Source: Chrysogorgia sp. JL179-B06
Taxonomy: Eukaryota > Cnidaria > Anthozoa > Scleralcyonacea > Chrysogorgiidae
Direction of reading: 5' to 3'
Assembly (NCBI GenBank): GCA_035772405.1
Contig: JAYKKM010000149.1
Location: 5,676,001-5,740,000 of the forward strand
DNA: 64,000 bases
Part shown: positions 13,191 to 25,300 of the stretch, piece after piece
Layout: each line of letters opens with the position of its first letter
How positions within the stretch are numbered: position 1 is the stretch's first letter
The notes under the pieces: generated by a model
Database searches by the model: none
Told to the model about the DNA's origin: nothing
Seen by the model: only the letters and a program-made list of their open reading frames with translations
Position numbers and translations under genes: made by a program

Positions 13191-13527
13191 CAAACAGAGC
13201 TTGGAATGCTTCGCATGAACGGACCCACAGACGGAGTCACGGCGTTTGTATCACCATCTAGTAATATAATTTATCCGCGGCACAAGCTTCACATATTCAA
13301 ACAAAAATATGTTTGTCGCGAATGGTGGTATTTCTAGAGTATGACTGTATGACTTCGGTGCCCGCACCCCAAGCTCTTCTCTCATTCGAAATATCTATCG
13401 AACCCCAAAACGATGTTTCCTTGGCGCAAGTTCGTCCAAACAAACTTGGACGAGATTAACTAAGGCAGTATACTTTTAAAATGCAATCCGAACGAGTTCT
13501 TTTTACGGGAGGCCGATTATACGTTAG

Positions 13528-13866
13528 ACACATGATAAATTCGATGTTTGAAACCGACGTCGAATTTTGTCGAACCTAATGTGTATTAGATTCGACACAT
13601 GATAAATTCGACGTTTGAAATAGGCCTTACTAATAAGAGCAACTAGAATAAAAAGCTGTGCTTGCGATAGTAAACGAAAGTTGTCTTTGTTTACTTCGTC
13701 CATAACGATCGCTTCAATCGCCACGATCGCTACGATCGCCGGTTTTAAAATTGAGCGATCGTAGCGATTATATGGAAACATGACGATCGCCGCGATCGCT
13801 ACGATCGCCGGTTTTAAAATTGAGCGATCGCAGCGATCGTAGCGATCATATGGAAACCAGGCTTTA
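13528..13866. repeat. TTCGACACATGATAAATTCGA repeat plus GCGATCG MITE
   Basis: Copies of ACACATGATAAATTCGA at about 13528 and 13595 are followed from about 13697 by two tandem units of the GCGATCGTAGCGATCG palindromic MITE, each containing GGTTTTAAAATTGAGCGATCG. The block ends ATGGAAACCAGGC at 13863. The family matches 8211-8400 in inverted orientation. Confidence 0.65.
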
Positions 13867-14669
13867 GCATAGTCAAATGAACACTCTTTGTCCCAACTAC
13901 AGTATGGTTGTCCAATTAAGTCCTATACATTTCTCTTATGAACTCTCAGCTGGAACTAATCAGAAATATGAATATAGAAATTCGCTTCGCGCAAAAATAT
14001 TCGCCTAGTGGAAACCCGCCCTATAAGCGTCGAATCTCCACTAGGCGGAAAATAAAATGTTCCTTTGTTATGTGAGATATCGCGTGGAACTAATTTTTAG
14101 AAAAGACAAAACGAGGAAAAGTCGAGCACAGTATGAGCACAGAATATGAGTATGCGGGCACAGAAGGGGACAGAAGCATTCGTGAGCGCACAGCCCGAGC
14201 TTGCCAGTTGCTCCAACGTCTGGTTCAATGCGCTAAACACATTGAAAATTGACCTTATCTTAACGCTGAGCTTATCATTTGCCCAGATGCAGGCACGGAC
14301 GCCGAGGGAGGATATATACGCGACGAGGCGGTTGGACCGGGCTGGCTGATTGCCGAATAAGTATACATAAACCGTTTTTACGAATGGTGTGCATGTTCTC
14401 GTAATATAAGAGACACGTACGTTATGTATTTAGACTCCGTAATTCCGAAACTGTTCAAAAAAGCGTTCAAAATCTACATACGACGAACCGGCTTTTAAGG
14501 ATTTGTTATCGACAGACGTGTCAGGTGCACAGAATCTAAGTCGCTCACCATTCGTTCGTTCTCTTCAACGAATCGTTAATACCGTACGAATCGTACAAGT
14601 CGTTACCATTGCAAAATACACTAGAAATACGAATTCGCAATAATCCCCTGGCCCGCCTTTTCTACCACA

Positions 14670-14670
14670 A

Positions 14671-14754
<84 letters not shown>

Positions 14755-14805
14755 ACCCCCCCCCCCCCCCCCCCCGCCCCCCCCACCCCCCCCCCCCCCC
14801 CCCCC
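14670..14805. repeat. Poly-C tract
   Basis: About 135 bases of almost pure C on the plus strand, with scattered T, A and G. The poly-Pro and poly-Gly frames through it are artefacts. Length is likely unreliable in any assembly. Confidence 0.95.
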
Positions 14806-14819
14806 ACACACACCCACCC

Positions 14820-15325
14820 TGCACGAATCTCGTACGGTTATTACGATTCGTATGGTTTTTACGATTCGTATACGAGAGAACGAACGAATGGTGAACATCT
14901 TAGACTCTGTCCAACGGGTAGGGACGTACGAATTTCGTACGATTCGTACCATTCGTATACGGTTTTTACGATTCGTTCACTTTGAGCTGAGAACGAACGA
15001 ATGGTGAACATCTTAGACTCTGTGCACCAAGGTAGGGACGCACGAATTTCGTACGATTCCTACGATTCGCACGGTTTTTACGATTCGTTTGAGAGAACGA
15101 ACGAATGGTGAATGTGTCTTAGACTCTGTGCACCAAGGTATAGGGACGCACGAATTTCGTACGATTCGTACGGTTTTTATACGATTCTTTTGAGAGAACG
15201 AACGAATGGTGAACGTCTTAGACTCTGTACATGCACATTATAAGGTAGGCAACTACGAATTCATGAAATTCGTGCGATTCGTTCCATTCGTAGGGTTTGT
15301 ACGATTCGTTTGAGAGAACGATCGA
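14820..15325. repeat. Roughly 110-bp tandem repeat with ACGAATTTCGTACGATTCG
   Basis: Four to five units each contain GAGAACGAACGAATGGTGAA, TCTTAGACTCTGT and the near-palindromic ACGAATTTCGTACGATTCG. A related arm (TCTTCAACGAATCGTTAAT) precedes the poly-C tract. Non-coding. Confidence 0.85.
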
Positions 15326-15339
15326 ATTTCTATTTCCCT

Positions 15340-16300
15340 TCATCAGAGTAAGACGAGATGAAATAAAATAAATAGGGCTTATATATATGCCAAAAGGGTG
15401 TCACAGGTAGAAAGTAGCCAATCAAATGCACGGGAGATAAACAATGAAACTAATAATTAATGAGATGCGAAAAGTTAAATCATTTGCTATTTTTACAGTC
15501 GATCAGCAAACAGACTGAGGGGAGGGAGAAATGACAGGTCCAATATCCAAGGGGATTAGGCGATAATATATTAGCAGTAAGAAACAAAAACTTGAAAAGG
15601 AATAAAGTGCATAAGCTAATAATAAAAAAGTTCCAAGCAACCTAAAATAACAAAACTTGTAGGAAATTAAATAAAAGAAAAACGTTCGTTAAGACCAAGA
15701 GGATGAGACGCTTCTCTTGCCGTTTGCGGTTATCGTTACCAACTGAGATGGAAGGATGGCACAGACTTTCATGTCTGAAACCAAATAGTTAGAGTTGTTG
15801 AAATGGCAGGCTACAGGTTTGTCAACATCATTGTTCCTCACGTAACGAAAATGTTCAGCAAACCTGTCTGAAAGGCGTCGCCCAGTTTCACCGATGTAGA
15901 TTAGGGCATTTATCGCAAGAAATGCAATAAATGATGTTGGGTGGACGTGCATGAAAAAGTGTGACGGATTGTGTGGTTTAATTTGGGGGCAGTAATAACT
16001 GTAGTGGGGTTGAGAAAAGGGCATGTGTTGCAGCGGGAACGGCCACAAGAAAATGTTCCAGCTGGGGCCGAGGTATTTTGTTTAAGGGCACTTGTGTACT
16101 AAGGAGTCGCGAATGTTTTTATTACGGCGAAAAGATACCAAAGGGTTATCGGTGAAAATGACTGACTTCTCAGGATCATTTTGTAATGTTAGAACTAAAG
16201 TAATTTTGTTGTTTGAAACTTGTTCCAAAGGTGGTTCAAGGTGTTCTCTTATACCACAGCATATATTTGTCAAATATGTTTGAAGTCCTGTCAACCTCAA
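15340..16300 (-). mobile_element. Penelope-like retroelement fragment (GIY-YIG endonuclease end)
   Basis: Two minus-strand frames belong to one decayed element. The upstream one (16082-16300) has the pre-endonuclease block NPLVSFRRNKNIRDSLV. The downstream one (15689-16048) has the GIY-YIG core, YIGETGRRLSDRFAEH followed by VRNNDVDKPVACHFN. A frameshift near 15900-16080 separates them; a Cys-rich linker is readable in alternative frames. No reverse transcriptase domain remains. The tail at about 15340 contains an ACTCTGATGAAGGG word on the minus strand, resembling the degenerate hammerhead-like segments carried by Penelope-like elements. The fragment is non-functional. Confidence 0.75.
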
Positions 16301-16379
16301 ATTTCAACACTGATCAGAGTCAAACTACACATAGTCCCATCCCACTTGCTACATCTTCTCCGTGTAATAACAAGAGCTT

Positions 16380-17730
16380 AATTATTTACAGCGGAAGAAA
16401 TCTCGTCGATCCAATTCGCTTTTTGAACATGAACTCTCAGTCAATTAAGAATAAAAAGGCTGAGTTTTGAAATCTTGTTGAAAGCACCCATGAGCCAGAT
16501 GTTATTGTCTACACAGAATCATGGCTTAACAGTGACATTGCAACTGGTGAAATATTTCCCCAGGACATGACAAAACTGTTCAATGTATCCAGACGAGACA
16601 GGGAGCACTCTACAGGGGGTGGTGTTTTTATTGCTGTCACCAGTGATTTTGTGTGCTCTAGAGAATGCATGCGAGTTGGAAACAGACTGTGAAATACTAT
16701 GGGTAATGCTGCCTATAAAAGCTTATACATATGTGCTTACTACAACCCGCATGAAGGCAACGATACCAGCTTGGCCAATTTTGAACAGTCTGTATACAGA
16801 GCGTCAACAACCTGAGCTCGCACATCTGGATTGCTGGCGATATGAATTTTCCAGGCTATGATTGGAACAATAATTTCCTAAAGCCAAATTGCTCATATCC
16901 TAGCTTGACAACACGGTTGGTGGATTTGTTAGATGACTGTAGCCTCATACAGAATAGTCACAGCACCTACAAGGGGAGCAAATATCCTGGATCTTTTTAT
17001 TACCAACAATGACTCACTGATCAACAAAGTTAAAGTCATCCCAGGCTTGAGCGACCATGACATTGTGTATGTCGAAGGAGACATCAGTCCCATCGTGAAT
17101 GAACAAAAACCCCGTAAGCTATTCCTATACAACAAAGCATGGGATGGGCTACACAAACACATGCAGGATTTTAGTGAGTCTTTTATGAGTGCAAACCTAA
17201 TGGACTCAGAAATACCTGTAAACCAGCTCTGGGATTCCTTCAAGCTTGAACTTGACAAAAGTATATCAGCAAATACATCCCTTGCAAATTTGCTAGGCAG
17301 AGAAATGGTCTCCCCTATATAACTTCAGAGATCAAACGGCTGATGAAAAAGAGAGATAAGCTGCATGCTAAGAAAGATCTAAGGTATAAAAAGTTAAAAC
17401 ATCTGGTGCAGAAAAAAGTGAGAGCTGCATATTGGCAATACATTGAAGATGTAATTACACCTACAGACAGCACTGAATCTTATAAGGTCAGTAAGCGTTT
17501 TTGGTCACTTATTAAGCACTCCAAATCAGATACTCACTTTGGCTGATTCTGTCCATAAAGCCAAGTTATTGAATGACACCTTCTACTCAGTATTCACTCC
17601 TCCACCCGACAATTCATGAGAAGAGCACAGACAGACCTTGTAATCATGGACTTCTTAAAGGCCTTTGACAAGGTCAGTCATAAGAAGCTCTTGGCAAAAC
17701 TGGATTTCTATGGTGTACGAAATTATATAT
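16380..17730 (+). mobile_element. Decayed CR1/L2-type non-LTR retrotransposon (APE endonuclease and start of RT)
   Basis: Successive plus-strand frames with interspersed stops read as one ORF2-type protein. FLNMNSQSIKNKKAEF begins the endonuclease, then DVIVYTESWLNS, a Tyr/Pro motif near 16740 (YYNPHEG), ITNNDSLINKV and GLSDHDIV at about 17000-17060. A linker (17100-17540) follows, and the first RT motif, DLVIMDFLKAFDKVSHKKLL, is at 17636-17695. The copy then stops, so most of the RT is missing. It carries several frameshifts and stops and is inactive. Confidence 0.75.
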
Positions 17731-17789
17731 ATTTTACTGGATATGCTGCTTCCTCGATAGTTGCCAACAATGTGTTGTAGTCGATGGTA

Positions 17790-18080
17790 ATCCTAATCTA
17801 AGTTAAGAATTAAGATACAATACTAGTCTGGTAGAGATGCCTCTAAAGACTAAACTGTATTTATTTCACACGCACGAGGTGGAAGAAGTTTAAATAAAAA
17901 TATATATATTAAATACGAACAATGAAGTGGCGAAAATTCTGGTCAATTTCTACGGCTACGATGCTTCAAAAACCACTGGGGAATCGCAGAATCGAAGAAT
18001 CAGTTTATTTTGATAAGCATTTCGTAAAATACAACAAACCTTTGGCCTTTTAAAGGCCTTCCATGTTCTTTAAGATACAG
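17790..18080 (-). repeat. LTR-like repeat, inverted copy
   Basis: The reverse complement of this stretch aligns with 21410-21600. Shared words include GGAAGGCCTTTAAA, TTTGTTGTATTTTA, TCGTGCGTGTGAAATAAA and TACAGTTTAG, with indels between them. The plus-oriented copy lies upstream of a Gypsy-type gag fragment, so this is probably a solo or orphan LTR in opposite orientation. Confidence 0.55.
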
Positions 18081-18221
18081 TAAACTCGCACGGCTTTCGA
18101 GTTTGTTTTACTGACATGACATATACATAATCCGACGACGGACGACCGACTTCCATTATAACTTTAAACATACTATAAATACACCACAGTATAAGGTACA
18201 TATATAAAGTAATATATATAT

Positions 18222-18361
18222 GTTATTTACCGGCTGGGAGGTCCGTATAGAAAAATATTTGCCCGAGGTCTCAAAAATGGCCCGAGGCCGCAGGCCGAGG
18301 GACATTTTTGAGACCGAGGGCAAATATTTTTCTATACGGACCGACCAAAACGGTAAATAAC
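18222..18361. repeat. Foldback MITE (140 bp)
   Basis: Left arm GTTATTTACCGGCTGG...GGTCCGTATAGAAAAATATT and right arm AATATTTTTCTATACGGACC...GGTAAATAAC form a long hairpin around CGAGGCCGCAGGCCGAGG. A related palindromic GGTCCGGTATC / GATACCGGACC pair occurs at about 19307-19390. Confidence 0.85.
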
Positions 18362-19299
18362 ATATTTATTTTTTTGTTATAAATAATTGTAAGACAAGAA
18401 AATCTGCCGCCGTGTAAAAAACACAGGAAGCTAAAACGCTAGTGGTCAATTCCGCTGTCCATATTTGGAAAGAGGCGAACCATATATAGAAAATCACCTG
18501 ACAAAGGACAAACTCATTCAAGTCATCTTTTTAATAAACAAGATTGGAAATTCGACAGGTACAGTTGAACAGAGCAAACCAGGACTTAACCAGGACTAAT
18601 ATTCATCATTGATCATGCAAAAGCAAAATTGAAAACATTGTTTGTCTCGTATGATGATACATGTAATCGGAATCTTGCCGCCTTGTCTTTGTCGGCTGAA
18701 CTAAACTAAAGATGTGTCGCCAGAACTAAAGTTGAAGCGAAGTTGAAATTGAAAGTATATATCATTCAAACTTGCCAATTTTTGCTCCGGAAAACAAGTC
18801 TGTAATTGCTGTGGTTGTTGACGTTATTGCGGTACTGTTAAGCAATTCAGGACGTTTGAAATCTTGCGGTTGTGGACAACTGAAGCTGCTTTGTATTAAA
18901 GCATCAAGCCTTTCCGACACTGCCGTCTTTCTCTGTTATGGTCATGAAAAACCGACACAAGAGAACATTTCTCATGTTCGTTTACTGTAGCACAGAAGCG
19001 GTTCCACACATTCATCTCGTAGGTACACTTAACTGTATTTTCAGGCCGTTGTTCTTAAATAAAATTTTGAATTTCGTCCAAGTTATCTTGGACAATGTTG
19101 CCACTTCGCTGGACTTTTTCTTTTTCGTATATAAAATCTTCAACTTCGGGAAAATAAAATTCGCTTTCGCTGTGATAGCTTTCATTGTCACTATATCCAT
19201 CTTATTTTGTTTTTACTGGCAGTATATTGTCTCAAAAGGTAGTAAAAAGCGACGAGTATACGAAATATTAAAAAAGCTATTTTGTTTTTGTTTTTAAAT

Positions 19300-19395
19300 C
19301 CACAGCGGTCCGGTATCGGGGTCCGTATCGTAGGATACCGGACCGCTCGCTAGCCAATCAGAGCGCGCGAATCAGATGGATACCGGACCGCAAAA
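19300..19395. repeat. Palindromic GGTCCGGTATC...GATACCGGACC repeat
   Basis: Inverted copies of GCGGTCCGGTATC and GATACCGGACCGC surround a short GC-rich core. The 18370-19300 interval between this and the previous foldback holds only ORFs without recognisable domains (for example 18938-19297). Confidence 0.6.
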
Positions 19396-19411
19396 AAATT
19401 AATATATATAT

Positions 19412-20856
19412 ACCCTCAAGGAGTTAAAATAACACCCCTGTTACCCCATTTAGGTGGAGTTAAAAAATAACTCCACTATTGGGAGTTCAAATAACTCCCA
19501 ATAGTGGAGTTATTTTTTTTTGAGAGTTAAAATAACTCTCCTGTTACCCCATTTAGGTGGAGTTAAAAAATAACTCCACTATTGGGAGTTAAAAACTCCC
19601 AATAGTGGAGTTATTTTTTATTTAACTCCTTGCAAATAACACTTAAACTAGAAGTTACTATCGCAAGGAAAGTGCTGCCTTGAAATCAATGGTCCAAGGC
19701 AGTCATGAGATTGTGCAAAATTGCAAAAATAAGTGGTGGGCTAAGTCAAAGTGGCAGCGGAGGTAATACAGTCTTGTACCCATGCGGTTATGGTTTAGTT
19801 AAGACCAGAGCAGCAAGCTCTACGTATATATGAAGCTGACAATGAGCTTGCTGGACCCAAGGTACTCTGGAGTTAAACATCTATCTGGCGGTAAGACATT
19901 CATTACGCACAGCCATGGGCAGATGAAGCATGTGTGGAGGCCCCTGGCACATTTGCAGATGCCTCATTGGGATATCGTTGTCTGAGAAGATTTGTTAAAA
20001 AATAGTCCCAGACGAGTCAAAATGCTATAGTTTCTTACATTATATCAACTCGGACATACGATGCAGCGACAGGGAAAAGCCAGTAAACACGGAAAGATAT
20101 TCAGGTTATCTGTAGACTATACTGTAACTGTAGTTGGATTTGAAGTGTCCTTCGGTTCGAAGACTTTGTCGGCGATCAGGGACAAGGACTATGCTTCAAG
20201 AACCCATTTGTTTTTGAAGAAACCTGTCTTCCTGTCAACAAGAATGTTTGGCCTAAGGTTTACGTTCATGCTGCTGTCGACTACAGCCGCCGCTTTTAAG
20301 TCTGAATGCCGTACTTATTGGCTTTTTTACTTTCTTTGTGAATCGTCGAGTACTGTCCAGTTATTAAACATATATTTTATGTCTAGTTGAGAAAAGTTTT
20401 GTTCTGTTCTTAACTTGTAATACTGCAGTCTGCATGCTCAACAAAATCTTCGAAATTTAATAGATTGTTTAAAATTTATACAAGTTATTAAGGTCAAAAA
20501 TTTGAAACGAAAATAAGATTCGTAAGTGCTTTTAATAATTCATTATATAAGATAAATATTACTATAAGTTATAGAGTGATCGGGTGGCGCAGCGGATTAT
20601 TCGCGGAACCTAGGTTAATTAACTTAAGTTTAAGTTAAGCAAGCCCGAGCGGTCGCGTGCAAATCACACGTTGGTCTTCCGAAAGTGAAAATTAATCCTC
20701 AGACCCCCAATGACGCGAGTTAATTTTTAACTCCGAAACACGGGTTGGTTTTTAACTCCAAAAACGGGAGTTAATTTAACTCCACAAAACGGATTATTTT
20801 GAACCTTTTTTTTGGACCCGAATTTTGGAGTTAAAATAACTCCCTGAAAATAACAG

Positions 20857-20858
<2 letters not shown>
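19412..20858. mobile_element. Non-autonomous element with GGAGTTAAAATAACTCC repeats, inserted in (TA)n
   Basis: The left end (CCTCAAGGAGTTAAAATAAC) and right end (GGAGTTAAAATAACTCCCTG, then AACAGTG) both adjoin TA runs. Near each end are clusters of the palindrome GGAGTTA(A/T)TTTAACTCC: two tandem roughly 115-bp units at 19420-19625 and a looser cluster at 20715-20845. The interior (19640-20580) has no convincing gene; the ORF at 20061-20390 is unrecognised. Confidence 0.5.
20578..20720 (+). repeat. tRNA-derived SINE-like segment
   Basis: TGGCGCAGCGGATTA resembles a Pol III A-box in a tRNA context, and about 65 bases later GGTCGCGTGCAAATCA sits where a B-box would be, in weakened form. It lies inside the preceding element. 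Confidence 0.4.
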
Positions 20859-20885
<27 letters not shown>

Positions 20886-20887
<2 letters not shown>

Positions 20888-21230
20888 TACCACACCTCAT
20901 CGGTGTAGCTCTGGCTGGACTATCTGGATGAGTCTGGCTGGACTATTATACACTTACGATCGTCATTGACAACCGCTTGTGGGACAGCACCGGCGATCGG
21001 CCAGAGCGCTCAAACTGCCACAATTGGCAGCGAGCGCCGCATTATTGCTAAAGGACACCCACGCTACCGTTCACAGAGCGCTCAACAACACCGAAGTGAA
21101 GGAGCGTACATAGTTCAATCTACAGACACGTGTTTCGCTGTACCACAGCTCATCAGTGTAGCTCGGAACAATCTGGATGAGTCTGGCTGGACTATTATAC
21201 ACTTATACGATCGTCAATATATATCGTAAT
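20886..21230 (-). repeat. Retrozyme-like tandem repeat, roughly 250-bp monomer
   Basis: The block ACCACA(C/G)CTCATC(G/A)GTGTAGCTC followed by CTGGATGAGTCTGGCTGGACTATTATACACTTA occurs twice, at about 20889 and 21141, giving a monomer near 252 bases. Each copy carries the core of a minus-strand hammerhead ribozyme; the second is complete and the first is cut off by the flanking TA run and has a C for the conserved U (CCGATGA). Tandem monomers with hammerheads are the hallmark of retrozymes, small non-autonomous retroelements whose RNA is processed to circles. Not protein-coding. Confidence 0.65.
21120..21162 (-). ncRNA. Type I hammerhead ribozyme
   Basis: On the minus strand the elements are in order. 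Stem I 5' strand GCTACA is followed by CTGATGA, stem II GCTG/CAGC with loop TGGTA, GAAA, a minimal stem III (CACGTG), then GTC as cleavage triplet, and the stem I 3' strand TGTAG pairing with CTACA. All invariant core positions of the hammerhead are present. Cleavage is predicted after the C complementary to plus-strand position 21125. The short stem III suggests that it cuts efficiently only as a dimer, as described for metazoan retrozymes. Confidence 0.8.
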
Positions 21231-21409
21231 ATATATATAAAGTTCTTTTTTCTTGCTTGAGACTTTTACTGCTGAAAGAGAGCGTTTGTAATTTGCATTT
21301 CAAGCATATTTTTATATGCTTGACATTGACTCGACGCCTCCGGTGTTGTTAGCGACTTAGAGTTTACCGTTTACACACGGCTAAAAAATCAACATCAGAG
21401 CATGTTAAG

Positions 21410-21795
21410 TGGAAGGCCTTTAAAGGGTCAAAGATTTGTTGTATTTTATAAAATGCTTACCAGAATAAATTAATTCTTTGGTACCACCGAGAATTTCACT
21501 CGTATTTCACGGCATCCATCTCGTGCGTGTGAAATAAATACAGTTTAGAGACATTTCTGCCAGCGTAGTATTGTTTCTTACTTCTTAACTCAGCTAGATC
21601 GTTTAGCAAAGTAGATTGGAATTCGAAATCAAAGGATTTAAATCACCATATTGTTCTACACGCTTGCTATAAAAACAACGCACTTGTATAGCGGGGTGGA
21701 GTCTCCAACATAAACAAAACATGAGCAAACATAAACAAACCCCGCACATGCGCAGAATGGACTGTAACCCACCTTTAAAGTTATTAAAGTTCACT
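21410..21795 (+). repeat. Probable 5' LTR of a Gypsy-type element
   Basis: The first 190 bases match the inverted copy at 17790-18080. The stretch ends around ...TTCACTACA at 21798 and is followed by TTTGGCGTAGTCGACAGAG, a placement that fits an LTR end and primer-binding or leader sequence just before the gag frame at 21880. The exact left boundary is not resolved. Confidence 0.45.
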
Positions 21796-21829
21796 ACATT
21801 TGGCGTAGTCGACAGAGCCCGTATCCAAC

Positions 21830-22315
21830 ATGGACCTAATGGCTCCTCCACCCTTCGACGTCTATTCGAAGCCAAAAGGCGTCTCTCGGAGTGAAAACCG
21901 TAGAAATATACTTGGCGGCAAAAGGCATCACAAACGCCACTCGACAACGAGCTATCCTGTGTATTGCTGGCAACGATATTCAAGACATCACCGCGAACAA
22001 TCTTATGGATACGGGCTTAGATTTCGTGACCCTGGACAAGTTCAAGCGATATTTTTCATCCCGAAACAACGTTGTTTTCGAGCGATACGAATTCCGCCGT
22101 TGTGCTCAAGAACCATGCAGGAGAGGGAATCGACTCATGGTACACCCGACTACGAATGAAGGTTAGTACGTGCGAATTTGGGACACAAACTGACAGTATT
22201 ATACGGGACCAAATCGTAGCTTCTTGTCACTCAAATAAGCTGAGACGTAAACTTTTACAAGTGTCAAATATCTCTCTCGAAGACACGTTCACTCGAGACT
22301 GCTCACCTCCATGAG
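21830..22315 (+). pseudogene. Gypsy-type gag fragment (N-terminal part)
   Basis: The plus-strand frame 21891-22166 reads YLAAKGITNATRQRAILC..AG, DTGLDFVTLDKFKRYFSS and NVVFERYEFRRCAQE, the conserved N-terminal Gag region of invertebrate Gypsy-like elements. It shifts frame near 22110 into 22072-22314 (SWYTRLRMKVSTCEFG...KLRRKLLQ) and again near 22290. The copy is broken. Its continuation, the zinc knuckle and protease, appears only at 25570-26224 after an oppositely oriented element. Confidence 0.65.
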
Positions 22316-22316
22316 G

Positions 22317-25300
22317 CTACCGCCATTGAAGACAACGAGAGCCAAGAGACCACTCTCCCACCCGGTGGGCATGTGTTCGTCGTAGGTCAGGACACTCAGA
22401 CCGGGTGGCTAACCAGGCAGCTCGGCTTGTAATGGGGAGTCTTGCATCACCCTTCAATATGTCTTGGATGGATATGTGTAGAACTACGGAATCTTCCATG
22501 CTGTTTACAAATGAGCACACTTGGCAAGCTTCATGCTCGCATACTGGAGCATTGCGGCAGCAAAAGTCAGATGGCCGCAAGATCGCGGAACCTGACACAT
22601 GTCTGACGGAGGCCTGATATCGGCTGACAGTTGACAAGAATGTGGTGACACGAGGGCTGGCTGAAAACTCTCCCCGGCACAGATTTTCGAACGCTTGCTG
22701 ACACATGGCTTACTGTCCGTGAGGATACAGGCTTTGTTCTTAATTGGATTGCACGATGTACATGTATGGGCTAAAGTGCTTGGTTGCGACGGCAATTGAT
22801 AATGCCTCCACCTGATTACATGGTAGCCACGTAGCTTGAGGGCCTCGGAGCTTAGCACTGAAAAACCCGGCAAGATGGAGTTTGCCTTCTCGGGTCACGT
22901 AAAGGGTAGCGCCGATCCCTGGTTTTCTAACTGCTCCGTCGCTGACTATCCACAACTGATCGTTGGTCTTTGGTCCGTACGCCGAATGCGATCATTCATT
23001 GGTGCCTTTAAGTGCTATCCCGTGTCATCCTAGGATGCTCATCACTCGTTACCCAGCTCGATGACGCAATTGCAGGGTACCAGTCCCAAGAACCAGTCAA
23101 ATGGACAGACGACCTCCGAATCGCCTACCACAATGCTCAGGCTGCTCTCTCCACCGCTCGCACAATCACTCTAGTCGGGCTCGGTGCACGAGGCGAGGGT
23201 GGCGATACGGTGCGTGCTGGCCTTAATAGTGCCGGAGCTCCAGATCCAACCTAGTATGGTTGTGGATTTGGGATTGATTGTCGTCTTCGAAGCAGAGAGA
23301 CGAAAGCCACACTTGTTAAGAGCCTGTAAAACTCTCTTCCAGTTATGCAGGAGCTCTTGTGTGGTGTTTACTCCACAGTCCCTCTCTCGTGACTCTATTG
23401 CGGAGTTGCCACGCCATTCCGAGGTGTACGAGTTTACGTTCGATCTGCAATGGAAATGCCAGGCTCGGAAACAGCCTTGGAAGAGATTATGTGTCGCGTC
23501 CTAGGTCATCCGATCTGTTGCAAGAGGGCATAGTAGCCAAGATCGCAGATGACCTCTAATCTGGTAGAATGCACTTGTCAGGTCGGTCGCGGATGACGTG
23601 TTTCCATTGTACGATGTGGCGTAACGTGGAGTCGACGTCAGGCATCAGGGAGGGTTGGGGCTTTCTATAGCGTCCAACGTCGGTGAACGCCGTTACGAAA
23701 CGTGAACCACCACTGGCTTTCTTCACTAGGAAGGATGGATTTAGATATTACGGAGATGTCCACCTCTTCAGGGCGCTTGAAGACGCCTAAATCTTCTAGT
23801 TGGTCGAATTTCTCTTGAAGCTCTAGGAGCTTGCCTCGTGCATATTGTGGGAGGCGACCTTTGCGCTGCGGTGGCTCGACAGGGCCCATGTTGACCTTGG
23901 CCTCGAAGGCTCCGGCTGCGCCATTATACCCTTTGATATCTGGGTTAAAAACACTGTCGTATTCGTCAAGAATAGAGCGAAATTTGGCCTTGATATCTTG
24001 GGGTAGAAAGTTGTCTTGGTCAAGTCTCCGCACGTTGCTTGACCGATGGGCTTGATGGTGGGTCAGGGGACGAACGTACCGTGGTCTTCTTGGTGGTTGC
24101 TGTACAGTCTGGAGGTGTAAAAAGTGGGCTAACTTGACAGAAATGTTCGTTGCGCTGTAATGTGAGTGGCTCGGATGAGAGGTTTGGAATGCGTATATTT
24201 CCCGCCACGCTGGAAACGATACTTGGTGGAGGCCATCTGGGACGCTTTGAGTCTACGCACGCTTGGGGCATCTGTGCGTGGTTGAAGGGCGTACTCGGAG
24301 TCCGGTTGTGCGTCATCTGGTAACTGAACTTCTACAAACTCGCCGGGCCAGATGGTGGTTGAGGCAGCCGGCGCACGAATGACCAACGTGCGGCGTGCGG
24401 CCGTGCTTGCCGCTCCTGTAGACGCATGAGGATCACTTGACGTTTAGCTGGGCGAACAGCAATGTCGTTGGATTCCATAAAAGGAGTTTCAGCTAAAACT
24501 TCCACATCAAGATCCTCTACAACAAGGCCCTCGAATCTAAACTCTTTATTGTCGCGTACGAACGATATGCGTGTTTCTCCAACGACATGTACTGGTGGAC
24601 GGACTGGGCACTGGATGTCATACGGGAACCGAGACGCTTCGTGGTGGAATGGCGTATCATGTTTCCGGTGGCGCCACTTCATGTCTATTGTTATACGGAC
24701 AGGGTGATGGGTATAGAACGCGTCTACGTATGGTGACTGGCGGGTTTGGACGCGGAAGGCTGTGAAGTTGGAGATAGGTTCATCGGCATTCGTAACACTA
24801 GTGGGTACATTCACACCATCCATATCGTCATCATCAGACTCATTGTCATCAAGAATGCCAACAATTTGTCTAGCCTTGGTGTCAGCTCTTCATCCTCAGT
24901 CATCAGCTCACCATGATGGGATATGGTATTAGTACGTAGTAACACATCTTCCACAAATGCCATCAATCTCTGATACAAATCTTCCGGGTGGATGTTAGCA
25001 AAGTCGATGAAGTGAGCACCAGTGACTTGGAAGCCGAAGTGCTGTCTGATTGTTTGCCAGATATACTCAACCGAAGTTGAGTTCTTTACCAGGGTATTCC
25101 TCGAGATAATGGACAATAGTTAGCTATTTGGCCTAGCATAAGTTCGAGGAAGTTTGATTTCTGTTGGGCTGTTAGGCGCTTTGAAGCTCGTAAAGGCTGT
25201 GCCTTAGTCTTTTTCCCCCCATGTGGACCCTTCAACTAGGAAGGGGGCGAAGTTATTGTCTAGCGATAAAATGTAGAGTAAATTCTGTCGCCAGTTCTCA

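Noticed and set aside
14565..15007. Poly-Gly and poly-Pro ORFs
   Set aside because: Artefacts of the poly-C tract.
18938..19297. 119-codon ORF with hydrophobic segments
   Set aside because: No recognisable domain, located between MITE arms, and hydrophobicity reflects T-rich sequence.
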